The position numbers and the translations under genes were made by a program. The notes under the pieces are model-generated. The model had not been told where the DNA came from and made no database searches. It saw only the letters and a program-made list of their open reading frames with translations. From positions 3,596,001-3,660,000 of the forward strand of contig CAVNZM010000003.1 in the NCBI GenBank assembly GCA_963693365.1: DNA of 64,000 bases. The letters are read 5' to 3'. This DNA comes from Amoebidium appalachense. Lineage: Eukaryota; Ichthyosporea. How positions within the stretch are numbered: the stretch's first letter is position 1; each line of letters begins with the position of its first letter. Shown in pieces: positions 41,816-58,835 of this stretch.

Positions 41816-42259
41816 CCGTGACACACACACACACATAAACACACAAATAACTACATGTAAACAAGGCAGCTTGACCTCGCTCACTTCAACACTTCTTACA
41901 CAGATCTGTTACCTTCTCCATATCGACCCCACCTTCCCCAGCCGCCCCACCCAAACCCCACTTTTGCCCGCTAGCCCCCCCCCCCCCCCCCCCCCCCCCC
42001 CCTTTCCGAAGTTCCTTATGCCTTCCTTCCTCCCCCTTCCTCCCTCCCCCACCACCACCTCCCTCCCTAGGCACCTACAAGAGAGGCGGGGCAACAAGGT
42101 GCCCCTGGCGAGGGAGGGAAAGAAGGGGGGGGGGGGGGGGGGGGGGGGGGAGGGGAAGGGTCCCGGGAGGGAAGGCTAGGAAGAGGACCGTGAGAGCATA
42201 ACAACGTACACCTTCACTGACGTCGACATACACTCACACCTGAACGCGTGTGCGTGCGC

Positions 42260-42595
<336 letters not shown>

Positions 42596-42776
42596 CACAA
42601 ATACGCACACACAAAGAATACACACACAGACGTGTGCATACACACACGTGCACGCAAGGGCACACACACACACACACACAAGCATATACAGACGCCTAAG
42701 TGTACGCGTGCACAAATACACACGCAAACGTGACACAATCACTCACACACACACAAACATACACACACACACTGCG

Positions 42777-42934
<158 letters not shown>

Positions 42935-43894
42935 ATCTTAATGTCACACACAGTACACACACATGCGCAATACACACACACACTTACCCTGTGTAACGTT
43001 ATAACAAACGACACACTGGCACAGTATATTAACCGGCCTCTTTTGGTGCAGTGGCGGTTTGCAAACACGCACGGTCCGGGTTAGTGCTAGCCCAAGACAA
43101 CGTAACGTTAGATATAATTAGCAGCTTCTGCGCAGATCTTGTGTAGGGAGAGAACAGACGGGTAGATGTACAAAGACTTAGAATAGAAAGAGAGCTGCCG
43201 GGTTTGCATTTCTTTTATCCGTGAGCAAGAGAAAGAAAAACAATACAGTTAAGTAGCAAGCATCTAATTCGACTTGTTTCATGTTAGTGGCAGTACATAG
43301 TGGGCTCGTACCGATACTAGTGCTACCTCTGCACACTGCACTGTGCAACAAAACACGTTGCACTCAAGTGACCTTTGGATGCAAGGGATACTTGACGTGA
43401 CGATATATGCAACAAGTAATTTATTACAAAAAGAACAACAGGGTGTCTGTCAGAGTCTGCTGGTTGCGTTGGACGGTGTGGAAAACAGTCATGATGTGTT
43501 TTCGACCGAGACGCCTTCCCGTTGTCTGTATGTGTATGGCTGACAGGGCATTCCACAAAAAGGTGGACTGAATGATCACGCTGTACGTGTGTATAATGTT
43601 CACACGCCATGCCTACTCTACCCCCAGAGAGTGTATTTGGCAGAAACGCACCATGCAGGCAGTAAATGTTCAACACCCGTAGTACTTGTGCATATGTTTA
43701 ACTACGGTGCATGTGTGATGCCCTCATGATCACGAATGGCTAAGAAAAACGCCCAACGCAACAAGCCTGCAAACCCCAAAATAACTAAGACGATAGAAAT
43801 TATCATCTATAATAAAAAGCATCTGTGTAGCATTTTGAGGAAAAAGCAAATATTGTTACGTAAAGGGGTTTGTCTTTGCCAGAAGTAGCTTCTA

Positions 43895-44010
43895 CGTCGG
43901 GCAGTGCCAGGCAGCCCGACAAACGACGGCCCTATGGCGGCCAACCTCGGGTGTTGGAGCGAAGCAAAAAATTGATCGATTTTTGAATAGTAGATCCAAA
44001 GTGGTCCATA
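43895..44010 (-). repeat. Second arm of the dispersed inverted pair
   Basis: On the minus strand it reads ATGGACCACTTTGGATCTAC and then GCCATAGGGCC, matching 40840-40960. Confidence 0.6.
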
Positions 44011-44405
44011 TTTGTTTAGAATTAACAAAGTCCTAAAAAGAGGCAAGTCATTAAGTACGTCTCATTTCTGTCTTTCATACGCACCCACATAGCGGCATGT
44101 GACGCATGCTACACCACATAGGCACACTTCCACATTCGACAATGCGGCATACAACAACCACACTCGTTCACTAAGTGACCGATTGAATACTATTGCATTT
44201 ACCAGCATGAAACACGAACCCATATGCATGTGTTTATGTACTATAAGGTCTAGGTGTGTATCTAGATACCTCAAATAACTCGACTGAAAGCTCAGGTTGC
44301 ATAGCACGTACGATATACGTAGGGTACCAACATTCAACCCATGTTTTTTTTCAACTTCTGGTGGTATACTAAGTGCACACCTCAGGACCGAAGTCTTTTT
44401 GAAGC

Positions 44406-47306
<2,901 letters not shown>

Positions 47307-47771
47307 GGATTGCCAAATATCTTGTACACCGGACTGGGCAGAACGCTTGCTAAATAGACAGCATACTGGCTTCGGAAGTAGATTTGTTTAAAATGTGCAC
47401 ACAGTATACGAATGTATTTGTAATATGGTCCAAATTGTAGATCCTTCGTTAGTGTCAGGGCTATTATTTATAAGGGCATTGTCCGTTTTTGTCTCGTATA
47501 TAAGAGCACCATATGAAGCTAGCTAGTGATTACTAGTACTAGACCTGTTTTAGGTCTATGATTCGAATATGATAACTGCCATGACATTGCATGACTAGTT
47601 TAGAACTCACACAAGTTCAACGGAACATAGATAGATCTAGACTAATTCATATCTGGTGAGCATATTTGTACTCCAACAATTGTTTCCGTGGACACAATCC
47701 TCTCAAGACTATATTAGCATTGAGCAAAACTTTTTGCGTCCTCAGTACCTGTTCAATGGACCCCCGGGGGG

Positions 47772-47811
<40 letters not shown>

Positions 47812-47869
47812 GGACTACGATTTATGTATCATCTGCACACTACTATGACATATGATCATATGATCATAT

Positions 47870-47916
<47 letters not shown>

Positions 47917-48039
47917 CCGGCCGAGTGAAATATATATATGTCGGATATTATATATATACACGTGTAGCCGGAGAGAGGCCTACTAGTTTGGTACCTAGAT
48001 AGAGAGAGATGGAGGGAAGAAGAGGGAAAGTGGGGGGCC

Positions 48040-48077
<38 letters not shown>

Positions 48078-49415
48078 ATGTTGTCTTTTCATCGAGGGGG
48101 AGGGTGTCATCTTCAACACAAAACAACAGAGGGAGGGAGGAAAATGGAGGGGGGGGGGGGGGGGGGGGGGGGGGAGAGATAGAGAGAGATATCATGATAT
48201 CTATATATATAGAGAGAGTGAGAAGAGAGATTCTGGAGGGACGAGGGAGGGAGAGAGAGCGAGAGAGAAGGGGGGGGGGGGGGGGGGGGAGGGGAGGGGG
48301 GGGGGGGAGAGAGAGAAAGGGGGGGGGGGAGGGGGGGGGGGAGCCCGAAGGAGAAGACGACGACGGAACTGGTCATATGGAGAAAAGATCTACATTAATG
48401 GGATAACCCAGTGAAAATGGAGTATTCGAACTTGTCTAGAGGGGGGAACGGGGGAAGGGGGGCCGGTGAAGGGGAGGACGGACAAAGATGGGGACTTCGT
48501 GCGCCGCATGTCACCCAGCCAGCGGCGGCCATCAGGCCCAGCGCCAATAGGTTTGCTGTAAAATTCCAGGGATCCAATCAAGCAAAATTGCGAACCTTTG
48601 ATCTAAGAAATAATTCAGAATTTCTGAATAATCTACCAATCATTTTATTTCAGGGATGCTTTCTAATCAAATCAATGACGCGCATGTGCCATTTTTCAAC
48701 TAAATTCTAGGCTCTTCAACGGCGCCAAGAAATTGAGTTTTAGCAGCTCTGTTGTAAAATGCCTCCCACCGGCGCTATGTACGTGTGAGCCTGTGACTCC
48801 CGAACGAGGACATATGCACACATGCAATCCGGCCTTACGCACATCATCATCACACGCGGCACGCGTGCGTGTGGAATCATTGTGACGGCGACCGACGCAG
48901 GGTGACAAGCGTGTTGTCCACAAATGTGGCATGTCACATATTCACCTACTTGCCTTAGTGCGGTTGTCGCTTTTCAAAAGTAACGAGAAATGCCAGAGTG
49001 GCTAAGTTCTTCTGTACTTCCATTCGGCACCCGTGTTATAGCCGTCACGTGGCATATTCCTATAATATAGATGCATTGCATGGTGACAAGTACGTAAGCT
49101 TTTGCAGGAAGGTGCAAAAACCCTCGAGCCCCTTTAGAGTAACTACATGCAGTAGCGTTACTATTTCTATGAAATGACTAGGTTGAACTTCGTCTTCATA
49201 GTATTTGTGTCCCGGCTGGGGCCACTGCCTTGAACACGTGCACCGGGTAGACTACAACTCAATCAGTCCTAACCAGATTTACTACAGGGGGCATTTCTTA
49301 CAGCTGTTTCTGTATCGCGGTGTGGCATTTGTCTATTATAATACATTATGCGGCAGAACTGGAGATTGTACGACTATACTACGGATAGGCAGTGCAGGCA
49401 TCATTGCGATCAAAC
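47307..49415. other. Intergenic between the two 7TM genes
   Basis: Unique DNA at 47310-47760 and 48380-49415. G tracts at 47779-47810, 48044-48076, 48149-48174 and 48270-48340, (GT)n at 47871-47914 and a short palindromic ATATGATC cluster near 47850. No gene was seen and no clear AATAAA signal follows gene A. Confidence 0.6.
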
Positions 49416-50478
49416 ATGTATACATATGTTCTCTCTCGATCGCGCTTCTCAAACGACAACATTCCCGTGTTACTAAGCAATACTCTTATGAACCCAAACA
49501 CAACCATAGACAACAGCGCATCAGTGTGGAACAGAAACAATACCTTTCAGTACCAGGCCCCACGCCTACCCGCATGGCGCTTCCCATTGCCCGTGCTTTG
49601 TTTTTACCTTCTGAATGCCTGCATAATTTTTTTGCTGATTATTGGTGCGAACATTTTGATTTTAAATTTGAGGCGAAAACTAAACGCCGAGCAGCGAGCA
49701 ACCGGTTTTCTTTTCCTAATTCCGTCCTGTGGTGCCCTCATGTCGCATATATATTACGGTGTGTTTTACAACGACGAATGGTACGAAAGGATTCCGGTAA
49801 GGCTTGAAACTCCCCCCCTCCTTCTCCTCCCTTTCCCTCTCTCTCTCCCCCCCCCCCCCCCCCCCCCCCCCCCACCTCCCAATGGTGCGCATGCACGTGC
49901 GCGCGCTCACGTGCATGCACACCAGCACACATATATGCACCCGCACAGGCATGCACACCCGGGCCGCACGTGCCTGTGCATCACACGCAAACACAAACAG
50001 TGCTTGACATTAATTAAACTCGTGTGCGCGCACTCGCACACACGTGCACACATACTTACGCGTGTGCGCGCTCACCCACACACACACGAACGTGCGTGCG
50101 CGCCCGCCGCCTCGCGCATGTACGTACGCACGCGCTCACGCACGCACGCACGCAAGCACGCACGCACGCGCACACACACGCACGCACGCACGCACACCCA
50201 CACGCACGCACGCACGCACACACGCACGCACGCACTTACGCACGCACCTACACTCAGCAGAAGCAAAAAAAAAACCCCCACCACCACCACCACTGATACT
50301 CTTATATCGCCCATGTCTGGGTTTGTAAATGGGTTTTTCAACTGTATGATACATATCCGGCTCCCCCCCCCCCCCCCCCCCCTCCCCCCAACCTCCCCCT
50401 CTTCCCTCCACCCCCCTCCCCTCCCAAAAAAAAAAAAAAAAAAAACCCTCCCCCCCTCCCCCCCCCTCCCCTCCCTTA

Positions 50479-50510
<32 letters not shown>

Positions 50511-51368
50511 GGATTGGTGGTGGTTGGGGGGGGGGGGTGCTCTTTGTGTGCGCTGCAATCTGCCTTTCTGTTGTCCGTCATGAATGTGTTCTTCGTACTA
50601 TGGGGGGGAAATGCGGGGGGAAGGAGGGGGGGGGGGGGGGGGGGGGAGAAGGCAAAGGAGAGAAGGAAGGGGGGGGGGGGGGGGTTGATATTTAGAACCA
50701 CATAGTTTTTATACGGTATCATACGGTATACGTATCATATGAACATCATACACATTTCCTGCAAGCATGACAAAGTTGAACTCACCGGCACACACACTAT
50801 GGCATTATTTCAGATGCAGCCCATGCGTGCAAAAGCATATAGGCACCCAAAGCCCTGCTGGCATGCATATTGGTGGCCCAGGCATATAAGTAGAGGTCTG
50901 AGTGTTCGAATTGTTCCGAAAAAAGGAGATGAGGAAAGGGACACTCAACGCAGAAAACCTGTTGTGTTTTAACACCTGCGCGAACATGTACACCATGAGT
51001 GAATGCACGTACACAATATCATGATATAGATCATATTCCCCGCCTCATCTCTCCTCCCCTCTTTGTGGGTGTGGAGGGGGAAGGGGGGAAGGGGGCAAGG
51101 GTGTGTGGGGTGAGGCGGGGGGAGGGGGGGGGCATCCGAAGCAGTCGCAATATTCATTAACCAACACAACCTGTTTTTTTCCCCACAGTGGATAATCCCC
51201 ACCCTTTGCTTCTATCTGGGCCTCCCTCTACGGTGGCTGCCCATCACCGTGTTATATCTCAAGCTGGTTATCTGCTACTACGGATATCCCTCGCTGTGTC
51301 CCCTAAGATGGGTGGATTCCGTCCACGTGCGTGCGGATAACCTCAACATGAGGTAGTTAAACCTCCCT

Positions 51369-51430
<62 letters not shown>

Positions 51431-51586
51431 AGCCCCTTTGGCCCCCATTCACGTGTTAACACCATGACACCCGGGTATAAAAAGCAGAAAATGGATGTTT
51501 TGGATTCAGCCAAAAGGATTCCGAAATGAAGGATTGAGAATGGGAGAGTGGGAACGGTGGTTGTATTGGCCGGGGAGGGGGGGGAA

Positions 51587-51634
<48 letters not shown>

Positions 51635-53422
51635 GGGGGACCCCGGCAGAGATAATTCTACTCGCGACTTCTCTCTACTCCTACTCCACGTGTAGGGAAC
51701 ATGGTTGAGATAATTCTAGGTAGTAGTTGTACATGAGAATATTATTTCTTTATCTGATGCAAAGGGAGGGGAACCTTTAATTTTCTTAGTTTTCAAGAGG
51801 TACAGGCCTAGAGAAGGAGTAGAGAGAGACAGGGAACCCCGGCAGAGATAATTCTACTCGCACATTCGCCCTACTCTTACTCTGGGAAGGGGGCGCGGGG
51901 GGGGGGGGGGGGGGGGGGGGGGGGAGAGAAGGAGGGGGGGGGGGGGAGGGGGGGGGATGGGTTCGAAATCTTAAGGTCCCAGACTAATTCAAAAAAAAAA
52001 AAAAAGAAAGAAAAGAAAGAAAAAAAAAGAGAAAAAAAAAAAGAAAGAAAGACAGGGAAATAAAAAGAAAAAAAGAAAGGAAAAGCCGGGTTATGCTGAA
52101 ATGGTTTCGGTTGTACCTGGAAAGCCGGCTCTTATGGGTATTTTGTTTGGGATTAAGTCGTCGTAATAGATCGATAAATCCTACATCTCTTTAGAACTTA
52201 TAATTAGCAAACCGTGGCCCGCCATTTTTCTTCCCCTTCCCCCCCCCTCCCCCCCCCCTATTTTATTCTAAATTTTGTGCTATCTGTGTTGCAGCTCACT
52301 CATTGCAATCCCATTATTTGCAGGTGGTTTTTCAAGGTCCTCCTCGTCCTGATGTCGCCATACATTGCCCTGTGCTCTTTCGAAATCGCTCTGTTCGCGC
52401 GATTGGGCTATGAGGGATACTGGGACACCATGTACCCGCTATACCTCTACTACGCAAGCGTCGTTCCGGATTTTATCTACCAAATACTCTCGCTGATTAT
52501 GTGCCTCGGTCTTTTCTATATGAGAAAAGTGCTCCGGCCTTATCATCTCGATCAGTGGCACGTGCTTCTACCGATGTACATTTCCACAATCGTGATTTAT
52601 GTTGGCGTCCTTACGGTCGACCTTGTGATTCGCGCAGACACTCTTGTTGCTGAAGTGTGCGCGTGGGTGGCAGCAATACTATCTGTATTTCTATCATACT
52701 ATATATATTATATTTGGATATCACAACTACGGAGAATAGTCCTCCAAACAAAACAGTCAAAGGGTTCAGGCAAATCCGCTTCGACAGCACCTTCATCCAG
52801 ATCTTCGCCATCTTCGACCAATCGCACGGAGTTTGGCGCCGTTTTCACCCAATCACGATCTCCCGTTGCGTCTTTGATGCTTTTCAGCCCCGCGCCAAGT
52901 CGCCGTGCGAGCCGCATCCCAAGCGCCGGTGGGCGGTGCAGCGTAGATTCCATCGCCGAAGACGAGAACCAATCAAAATACATGTTTAATTCTGCGGCGG
53001 AATGTCATTGGTCGCCTTTGGCGTCACCACGGCCCGCACGATCTCCGAATTTAACCAGCATGCACACAATATCAAATCCGGCAAGTCAAGCGGCCAGCCC
53101 TCAACCTGACCATCGTCAAGAACGTGCGTGGGGTAGTTGTGACTACAGCGCGTTCAATAGACTTACCCGTCTACTTGTTAGCAGCAACAACTTGAAGATG
53201 GAAGACACTGCGCGCATGTGTCTTAGCGACGGTTTGCCGTCCGATAGGCAGAAGCGGAGTTCCGGAGGGAAAAGTCCCGGCACCAGCCCACAAACCTCAC
53301 CTGTGCTGTCAAGAACCGTCGTGGCACCACAGGCAGTTTCGAGGATAAAAGATGTTGCAAGCCACAGAGCACTTTCGGAGATTATTTACGAGGGACGGAT
53401 CAGTAGTACTAGCTCACTGTGA
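49416..53422 (+). CDS. Seven-transmembrane protein B, tandem paralogue of A, three exons
   Basis: Exons 49416-49796, 51189-51352 and 52324-53422 join in phases 0 and 2 to give 547 residues. Intron positions and phases match gene A, and the middle exon is 164 bp in both. The N-terminus is longer (about 55 residues) with sequons at N28 and N41. TM1 is near 57-83 and TM2 near 98-118. Exon 2 holds LRWLPITVLYLKLVICYYGY, of which TVLYLKLVICYYG is identical in A. Exon 3 shares LYYAS-VPDFIY and LRP-HL-QW with A and carries four more segments, ending SYYIYYIWI. A Ser/Pro-rich tail of about 220 residues follows, a likely phosphorylation and binding region. Start is the first ATG of the frame. Membrane placement and receptor role are inferences; the family is not one I can name. 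Confidence 0.85.
50060..50255. repeat. (ACGC)n-type and CA-rich repeat
   Basis: Interrupted ACGC tetranucleotide units in intron 1 of 7TM gene B. The remaining intron has C, A and G tracts (50362-50685) and unique DNA at 50700-51050. Confidence 0.9.
51641..51886. repeat. Direct repeat pair in intron 2 of 7TM gene B
   Basis: CCCCGGCAGAGATAATTCTA followed by CTCG and a CTACTC-rich end occurs at 51641-51688 and again at 51837-51884. A third partial match (GAGATAATTCTA) lies at 51708-51719. G tracts flank the pair (51590-51633 and 51900-51924). Confidence 0.8.
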
Positions 53423-53710
53423 TGTGTGACTATGCCTCCCTGCCTATCACGAGTGTGTATGTGTAAAACTGCACACGCACACGTCTATCAAGTGACACAC
53501 ACATGTACACACACACACACACACACACACATGCACACACCTCATTTGTTATCCCTATAATCATAGCTTATTTGAAATGTTAAGTAGGCGCTGCTGAGAG
53601 CGAAAAAGCCTTATTTTTCTTGTGCATATGCTGTTCAACTTGTAGTTCAACACACACACAGACACACAGACACACATGTACACACATGCACACACACGCC
53701 ACGCACAAAC

Positions 53711-53743
<33 letters not shown>

Positions 53744-53764
53744 GACACACACACACGCACTGGC

Positions 53765-53856
<92 letters not shown>

Positions 53857-54043
53857 CATACACACACACACACACATCCTCATACAGTAACCTACAGATT
53901 CGATTGCCTTCCGAGGCTCCAGTTTGGTCCACTTGCTTATCACAAACATCCTAACGTACGCCAGGCTAGTTTCTGTTGGTGAACCGCATTTTTGATTTTT
54001 CCTGTGGACGTTCATTTGTTCCTTTTGTTGCGTTGTTTTATAG
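53423..54043. other. Intergenic CA satellite region
   Basis: CA repeats at 53512-53530 and about 53640-53870, with unique DNA to 54043. No gene seen. Confidence 0.7.
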
Positions 54044-54789
54044 CAATATGAAATACCTTTCCACCCCATGTATCTACTGGGTCCCTCTTTTTTATTGAGA
54101 AACGTGCACAGACTGCAACTCGCGATTAGTATCGTCTCAGCTGCAGCCGGGGCCTATCTATATATAGTGTGCTACACGGAGCTTCCTATACTAAACCATA
54201 TTCAATTGGTAATGTAGTATATTCTTCTTGCAAATATATATGTAAGCTACGCAAGTTGTGTAATATATTTACTGAATATTTGTGGTATCCTTTGCCTTAT
54301 TTTCAAGTACCCCTGTTACTTTATTATTATTATTATTTTTAATTATATATTTAAAAAAAAACAAAGAGAAATAAAAATCACGTGCGTACATAATGGTGGT
54401 CCCTTCAATCCTTTCGCACATCACAGCCTCTTGCCTAACGTTTCCTTCATCGCTCGAATTGAGGAAAGTGCGGTACATTAGGTGTAGACATGCACTCATA
54501 TATGAATACCGGCATACGGGCATTTGGAAGAATCTTTTGGTGTGCAATCTCTATGTCATCTGTAGTAACAAGGCTCGGTAATATGTAGTAGACGCAGCAG
54601 TAAGTAGTATATACTTATACGGATTTGTGTAGCTGCCCATGTTATTTATCCTATTGAAGCCCTTCAAGGGGTGGATGTCCTCTATGCATGTATGACTCAG
54701 CAAGCTTCAGCGTGTGCAAGCACGCGCACGCACACAAGCACACGCGTGCGTGCGGGCACACGCACACCGACGTACACGCGCCAATACAC

Positions 54790-54828
54790 ATACATACAGT
54801 GAGACACACACACACACACACACACGCT

Positions 54829-54861
<33 letters not shown>

Positions 54862-54930
54862 ACAGACACACACACAGACACACACACCCCACAGCCCCCC
54901 CTCACACACATACACACCGCCCCCCTCTCC

Positions 54931-55015
<85 letters not shown>

Positions 55016-55076
55016 ATGCGCGCACACACACACACCGCAACCCCCCCTCACACACACATACACACCGCCCCCCCCC

Positions 55077-55138
<62 letters not shown>

Positions 55139-55200
55139 AAAAAGAAAAAAAAGGGGAGGAGGGTGGGGGGGGGGGGATGGAGGGGGGGGGGGGGGGGGGG
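54790..55200. repeat. CA, C and G tracts
   Basis: (CA)n at about 54934-55013, C tract at 55069-55093, CA, A-rich and G-rich DNA to 55202. Confidence 0.95.
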
Positions 55201-55299
55201 GGCACACATCTTCAAAAATGAATTAATCTTGCTACATGGGGAACAGTCTGCCACACTGTGTTGACAATGTACAAGTTACTATCCGAGTCCGAGCATACC

Positions 55300-55576
55300 T
55301 GACAAAATGCCCCCCCCCCCCCCTCCCCCCCCCTCCCCCCCCCCCCCCCCCCCCCCCCTTTCCATGCCCGCCCTCCCCCCAACGTTGATCCAGATCTGAG
55401 ACTGGTCTTTATTTCCTAATGCTCAGCCGCTCAAGTAAATGGCATACACACCGGTACCTTGAAAAGATTGCGTGCTTTTCCCCCCCTGCCGTGTATAGCT
55501 TACGAAAATTAAAAAAAACAATATGACATACCTTGGGTAGTACGTATATTAGGGGGTGCCGAGGGGGGAGGGGGCG

Positions 55577-55609
<33 letters not shown>

Positions 55610-55610
55610 G
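55300..55610. repeat. C tract and G tract flanking unique DNA
   Basis: C tracts at 55310-55358 and a G tract at about 55578-55607, with 200 bp of unique DNA between that holds no recognisable gene. Confidence 0.8.
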
Positions 55611-55820
55611 TGAGGATGTTTCAAAGTGGAGATACCTTTAAAACCATGGGTGGGGTGTCCGCTGCACAAAAAGAAAAGGGATAAATAAACTCTGAGAGAA
55701 CTTCGTGTGTGTTTATGATGATGCGACGTCAACTGTCAAGGAACATAAGTATTTACATGTGGGTGCAGAGTGTAAAGTATGACATTGTGTACATGGAACT
55801 GTGCGTGTGCGCGTGTGCCT

Positions 55821-56315
<495 letters not shown>

Positions 56316-56886
56316 GGGCAAAGAGCAATATGAGATAGACACTTTGGGACAAAAAAGCTGAAAACGTTGAAAAGTTTAACGGCGGAAGAGATCAAAATTC
56401 ATGATTGAATAGTTCTCTAACGGTGATCATTGATGATTCGTTACAAACACCTCCCGGAAATACTGGCAAATTGGAGGGACGTTTTCTACAGATGATCTTG
56501 TACACACATGTGCAGTCAAAGGCAACATACAAAATTTTTTGTAGTGCCGCCTTATTCAGTGTTTTTTCGGTTTTACACTTAATTTTGTTTCTACGACTGT
56601 CGGAAAGCCCAGCCTCACCAACAGACCTACTGCGTGTTCCTGCGCAGCCAATCAGATGTGACCGTTACATACTGTATATACATGGTTTCATGATCGCGGG
56701 CAACTAAAAACTTTATATATCTGAATGTGGCTACAAAAGCAACACGCCATACATCGATGAAAGAAACATGGTAACAATGACGTGACAACCGAACTTCGGA
56801 AGAGTAGAAATGCAATAATAAATAGGATGGTATTAATAGGGTAGGTGATATCAAATATATTGTCATTTTGTGACTTATCATCGTGA

Positions 56887-57120
56887 CTAACTCAGCAAGA
56901 GGCCGCATATGAAAGAAAGCGCTGTCAACATATCCTCTAACAGAGTGTTATCTACAATGCCACACAGCCTAGGTATGCAGCCGAGGACAAAGTATACACC
57001 CCAAAACATGGTACACACACTAGCGAAAAACACTAATGCCATAACTCGCCAATTAAACAGACGACCATCTTCAAACCAACTCGTATAACTACATAAATGG
57101 CTGGATTGTATCCCAACCAA
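56887..57120 (-). other. Open frame with hydrophobic segments, uncertain
   Basis: A 77-codon minus-strand frame contains NWRVMALVFFASVCTMFWGV and a second hydrophobic end. It could be an exon of a membrane protein but lacks clear splice partners, and resemblance to the 7TM genes is not convincing. Confidence 0.2.
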
Positions 57121-57476
57121 CGTCGCAAGTCAACTAAACACATCAATGTACATCTGATACTCGTGTTCACTCAGAATATACACGTACAGTCATATAAACT
57201 ACTATGCAGGAGTCACCGGAATTTTTTGCTGTTCTAGCACGGCTGGGACACGTGAAGCCAAACAAGCGATTTATCTTAACGATGTAACGGTTATGAAGCA
57301 CCAGTAAATCCGTAAATTGTAGGTGGTACAACAAGGGAAAGATGCAAGTTCAAACCTGATCAGAGTCAAAAATATATATATATATATATATATATATCAA
57401 AAATCAAGTCTCAACCAACAAATTCAAAACCCCTACACGGCAACAACAATCACAATATCTTTTGTAACAAAATCAT
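57121..57476. other. Unique AT-rich DNA, no gene seen
   Basis: Downstream of the GATA-like gene on its strand. Contains a short (AT)n run at about 57371-57396. No clear polyadenylation signal identified. Confidence 0.5.
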
Positions 57477-58835
57477 TCAACAAATCAGCACCAACCCACA
57501 CTCCAGCGCATATTGAACCGCCATTCTCCTCAGTGCCTCTTCCTTCCTCTTTTCCTCCACCGCCCTTGCATGTCTTGCCCGCCTCTTTTCCAAAAGCACC
57601 CCATGATTCTCCGGGTCCCAGTATTTGTGACTCAGACCGTGTTTGTTGCAGAGCACTAAGTTATCGGGACCTGTGCGCCAATGTGGTTTTTTCAAATTCA
57701 CCATAAAAGGGTTGTCACAAAACTCTTTTCCATCAATGGGCACGTCGCAGGCTTCTCCGTCTTTATCGACAAAGTGCCACATGCAATTAAACCAACTCTC
57801 CGGTTTGTCCATGGTTAGTCTCCACCCTAGCGTGCGGGCACATAATGCGGCAAGGCGCGGAACATGCCGGGCGATTTTAGGACGTGGTCCACTCGAAGTG
57901 TCGGGGTCGACGTCGGCCTCATGGGGCCATTCCACTTGAGGGGCAACTTGAGTGGTGGTTGCCACAGCGGGGAGAGTTTGAGACACGTTATCTAAGTTCA
58001 AGAGGGGCTGGGTGGTGGTTTTTAAAGGAGGTAGGGTGGCCGTAACGGTTGTCGCTTCGGTTTTGCTTTTCTTCGTAGAACCTTTGCCCGTAGAGGCGCT
58101 ACGCTTGTTCTTCTTAGGTGACGCGTCTAGTTTCCCGGGTGTTTCTGCGTCATTACATTCGTTGTTGTTATGACTTTTACCGGTGGGTACGCGTGTCGTA
58201 TTTGAAACTGGGGGAGAAAAACAAGATGGGTGGGTGGATGAAGTGATCGGGTCGGGCTGCGGTGTTAAATTTGGAGTTGTGGTTGTGGCTGCCACCTGTG
58301 CATCCACTTGGGGGGACTGCTGTTGCGCAACGGTCTCCACCCATGTCTCTGGCTCTGCGGAAGGAGTATTCACATGCACGGGCGGGTATACGAAATGATT
58401 TGCTGCAGAAAATGTATTATCGGGGACGGTGTTGTCATCCACGAGAATGTTCCCCTTTTCGAGTTGAGGGGCAGGTGGGTCGACGGGATTCAATTGAAAG
58501 CTGCCATTGTGCACGTGGGGGGCAGATCTCGAGGAGGAAGCGTCGTTTGGCAATCCAAGCACCATATCCACAGGGGGTTCGGGGTTCATCTGCACAAGAC
58601 CATCACTGCCCACCGCGGCTGGTAACGAAAACTTTGGCTGTGTTGTAGAGACGTTAACGTATGTAGAGGCAGAAGGTGGTGGTGAAAGAGGGTTGTATCC
58701 TTCGTCGTCGAAGAGAGGGGGCAGGAGATGTTCTGGGGGGATTGCAAGGTCATACTCTCGCTGTGGCGTATCAAAGTCGCGTGTCTCATACATTTCCATG
58801 TTGTATGGAGAGGAATATGCCGAATTTTCGTCCAT
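57477..58835 (-). CDS. Single-exon protein with divergent GATA-like zinc finger
   Basis: A 452-residue open frame with normal codon use and no repeat translation. The first 240 residues are disordered, rich in Pro, Ser, Asn and acidic residues, as in transcription activators. A basic stretch (KKNKRSASTGKGSTKKSKTE) looks like a nuclear signal. The C-terminal quarter is ordered: Cys at 351, 363, 373 and 396 and His at 399, with HWRTGPDNLVLCNKHGLSHK resembling the second half of a GATA finger (WR-GP then LCNACGL). The first half does not have the usual CxxC, and the last Cys is His, so it is at best a divergent GATA-type finger. A basic Arg/Lys helix follows, as in GATA factors. Function as a DNA-binding regulator is inferred. 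Start is the first ATG; no intron is needed. Confidence 0.75.
   Translation of the reverse strand: MDENSAYSSPYNMEMYETRDFDTPQREYDLAIPPEHLLPPLFDDEGYNPLSPPPSASTYVNVSTTQPKFSLPAAVGSDGLVQMNPEPPVDMVLGLPNDASSSRSAPHVHNGSFQLNPVDPPAPQLEKGNILVDDNTVPDNTFSAANHFVYPPVHVNTPSAEPETWVETVAQQQSPQVDAQVAATTTTPNLTPQPDPITSSTHPSCFSPPVSNTTRVPTGKSHNNNECNDAETPGKLDASPKKNKRSASTGKGSTKKSKTEATTVTATLPPLKTTTQPLLNLDNVSQTLPAVATTTQVAPQVEWPHEADVDPDTSSGPRPKIARHVPRLAALCARTLGWRLTMDKPESWFNCMWHFVDKDGEACDVPIDGKEFCDNPFMVNLKKPHWRTGPDNLVLCNKHGLSHKYWDPENHGVLLEKRRARHARAVEEKRKEEALRRMAVQYALECGLVLIC

Noticed and set aside
48985-49060. tRNA-like start with GAGTGGCTAAG
   Set aside because: No cloverleaf arms, no T-loop TTCGA in place and no acceptor-stem pairing could be found.
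56405-56707. 100-codon plus-strand frame as an intact membrane protein gene
   Set aside because: Only one or two hydrophobic segments and no splice partners; kept only as part of a possible decayed 7TM copy.
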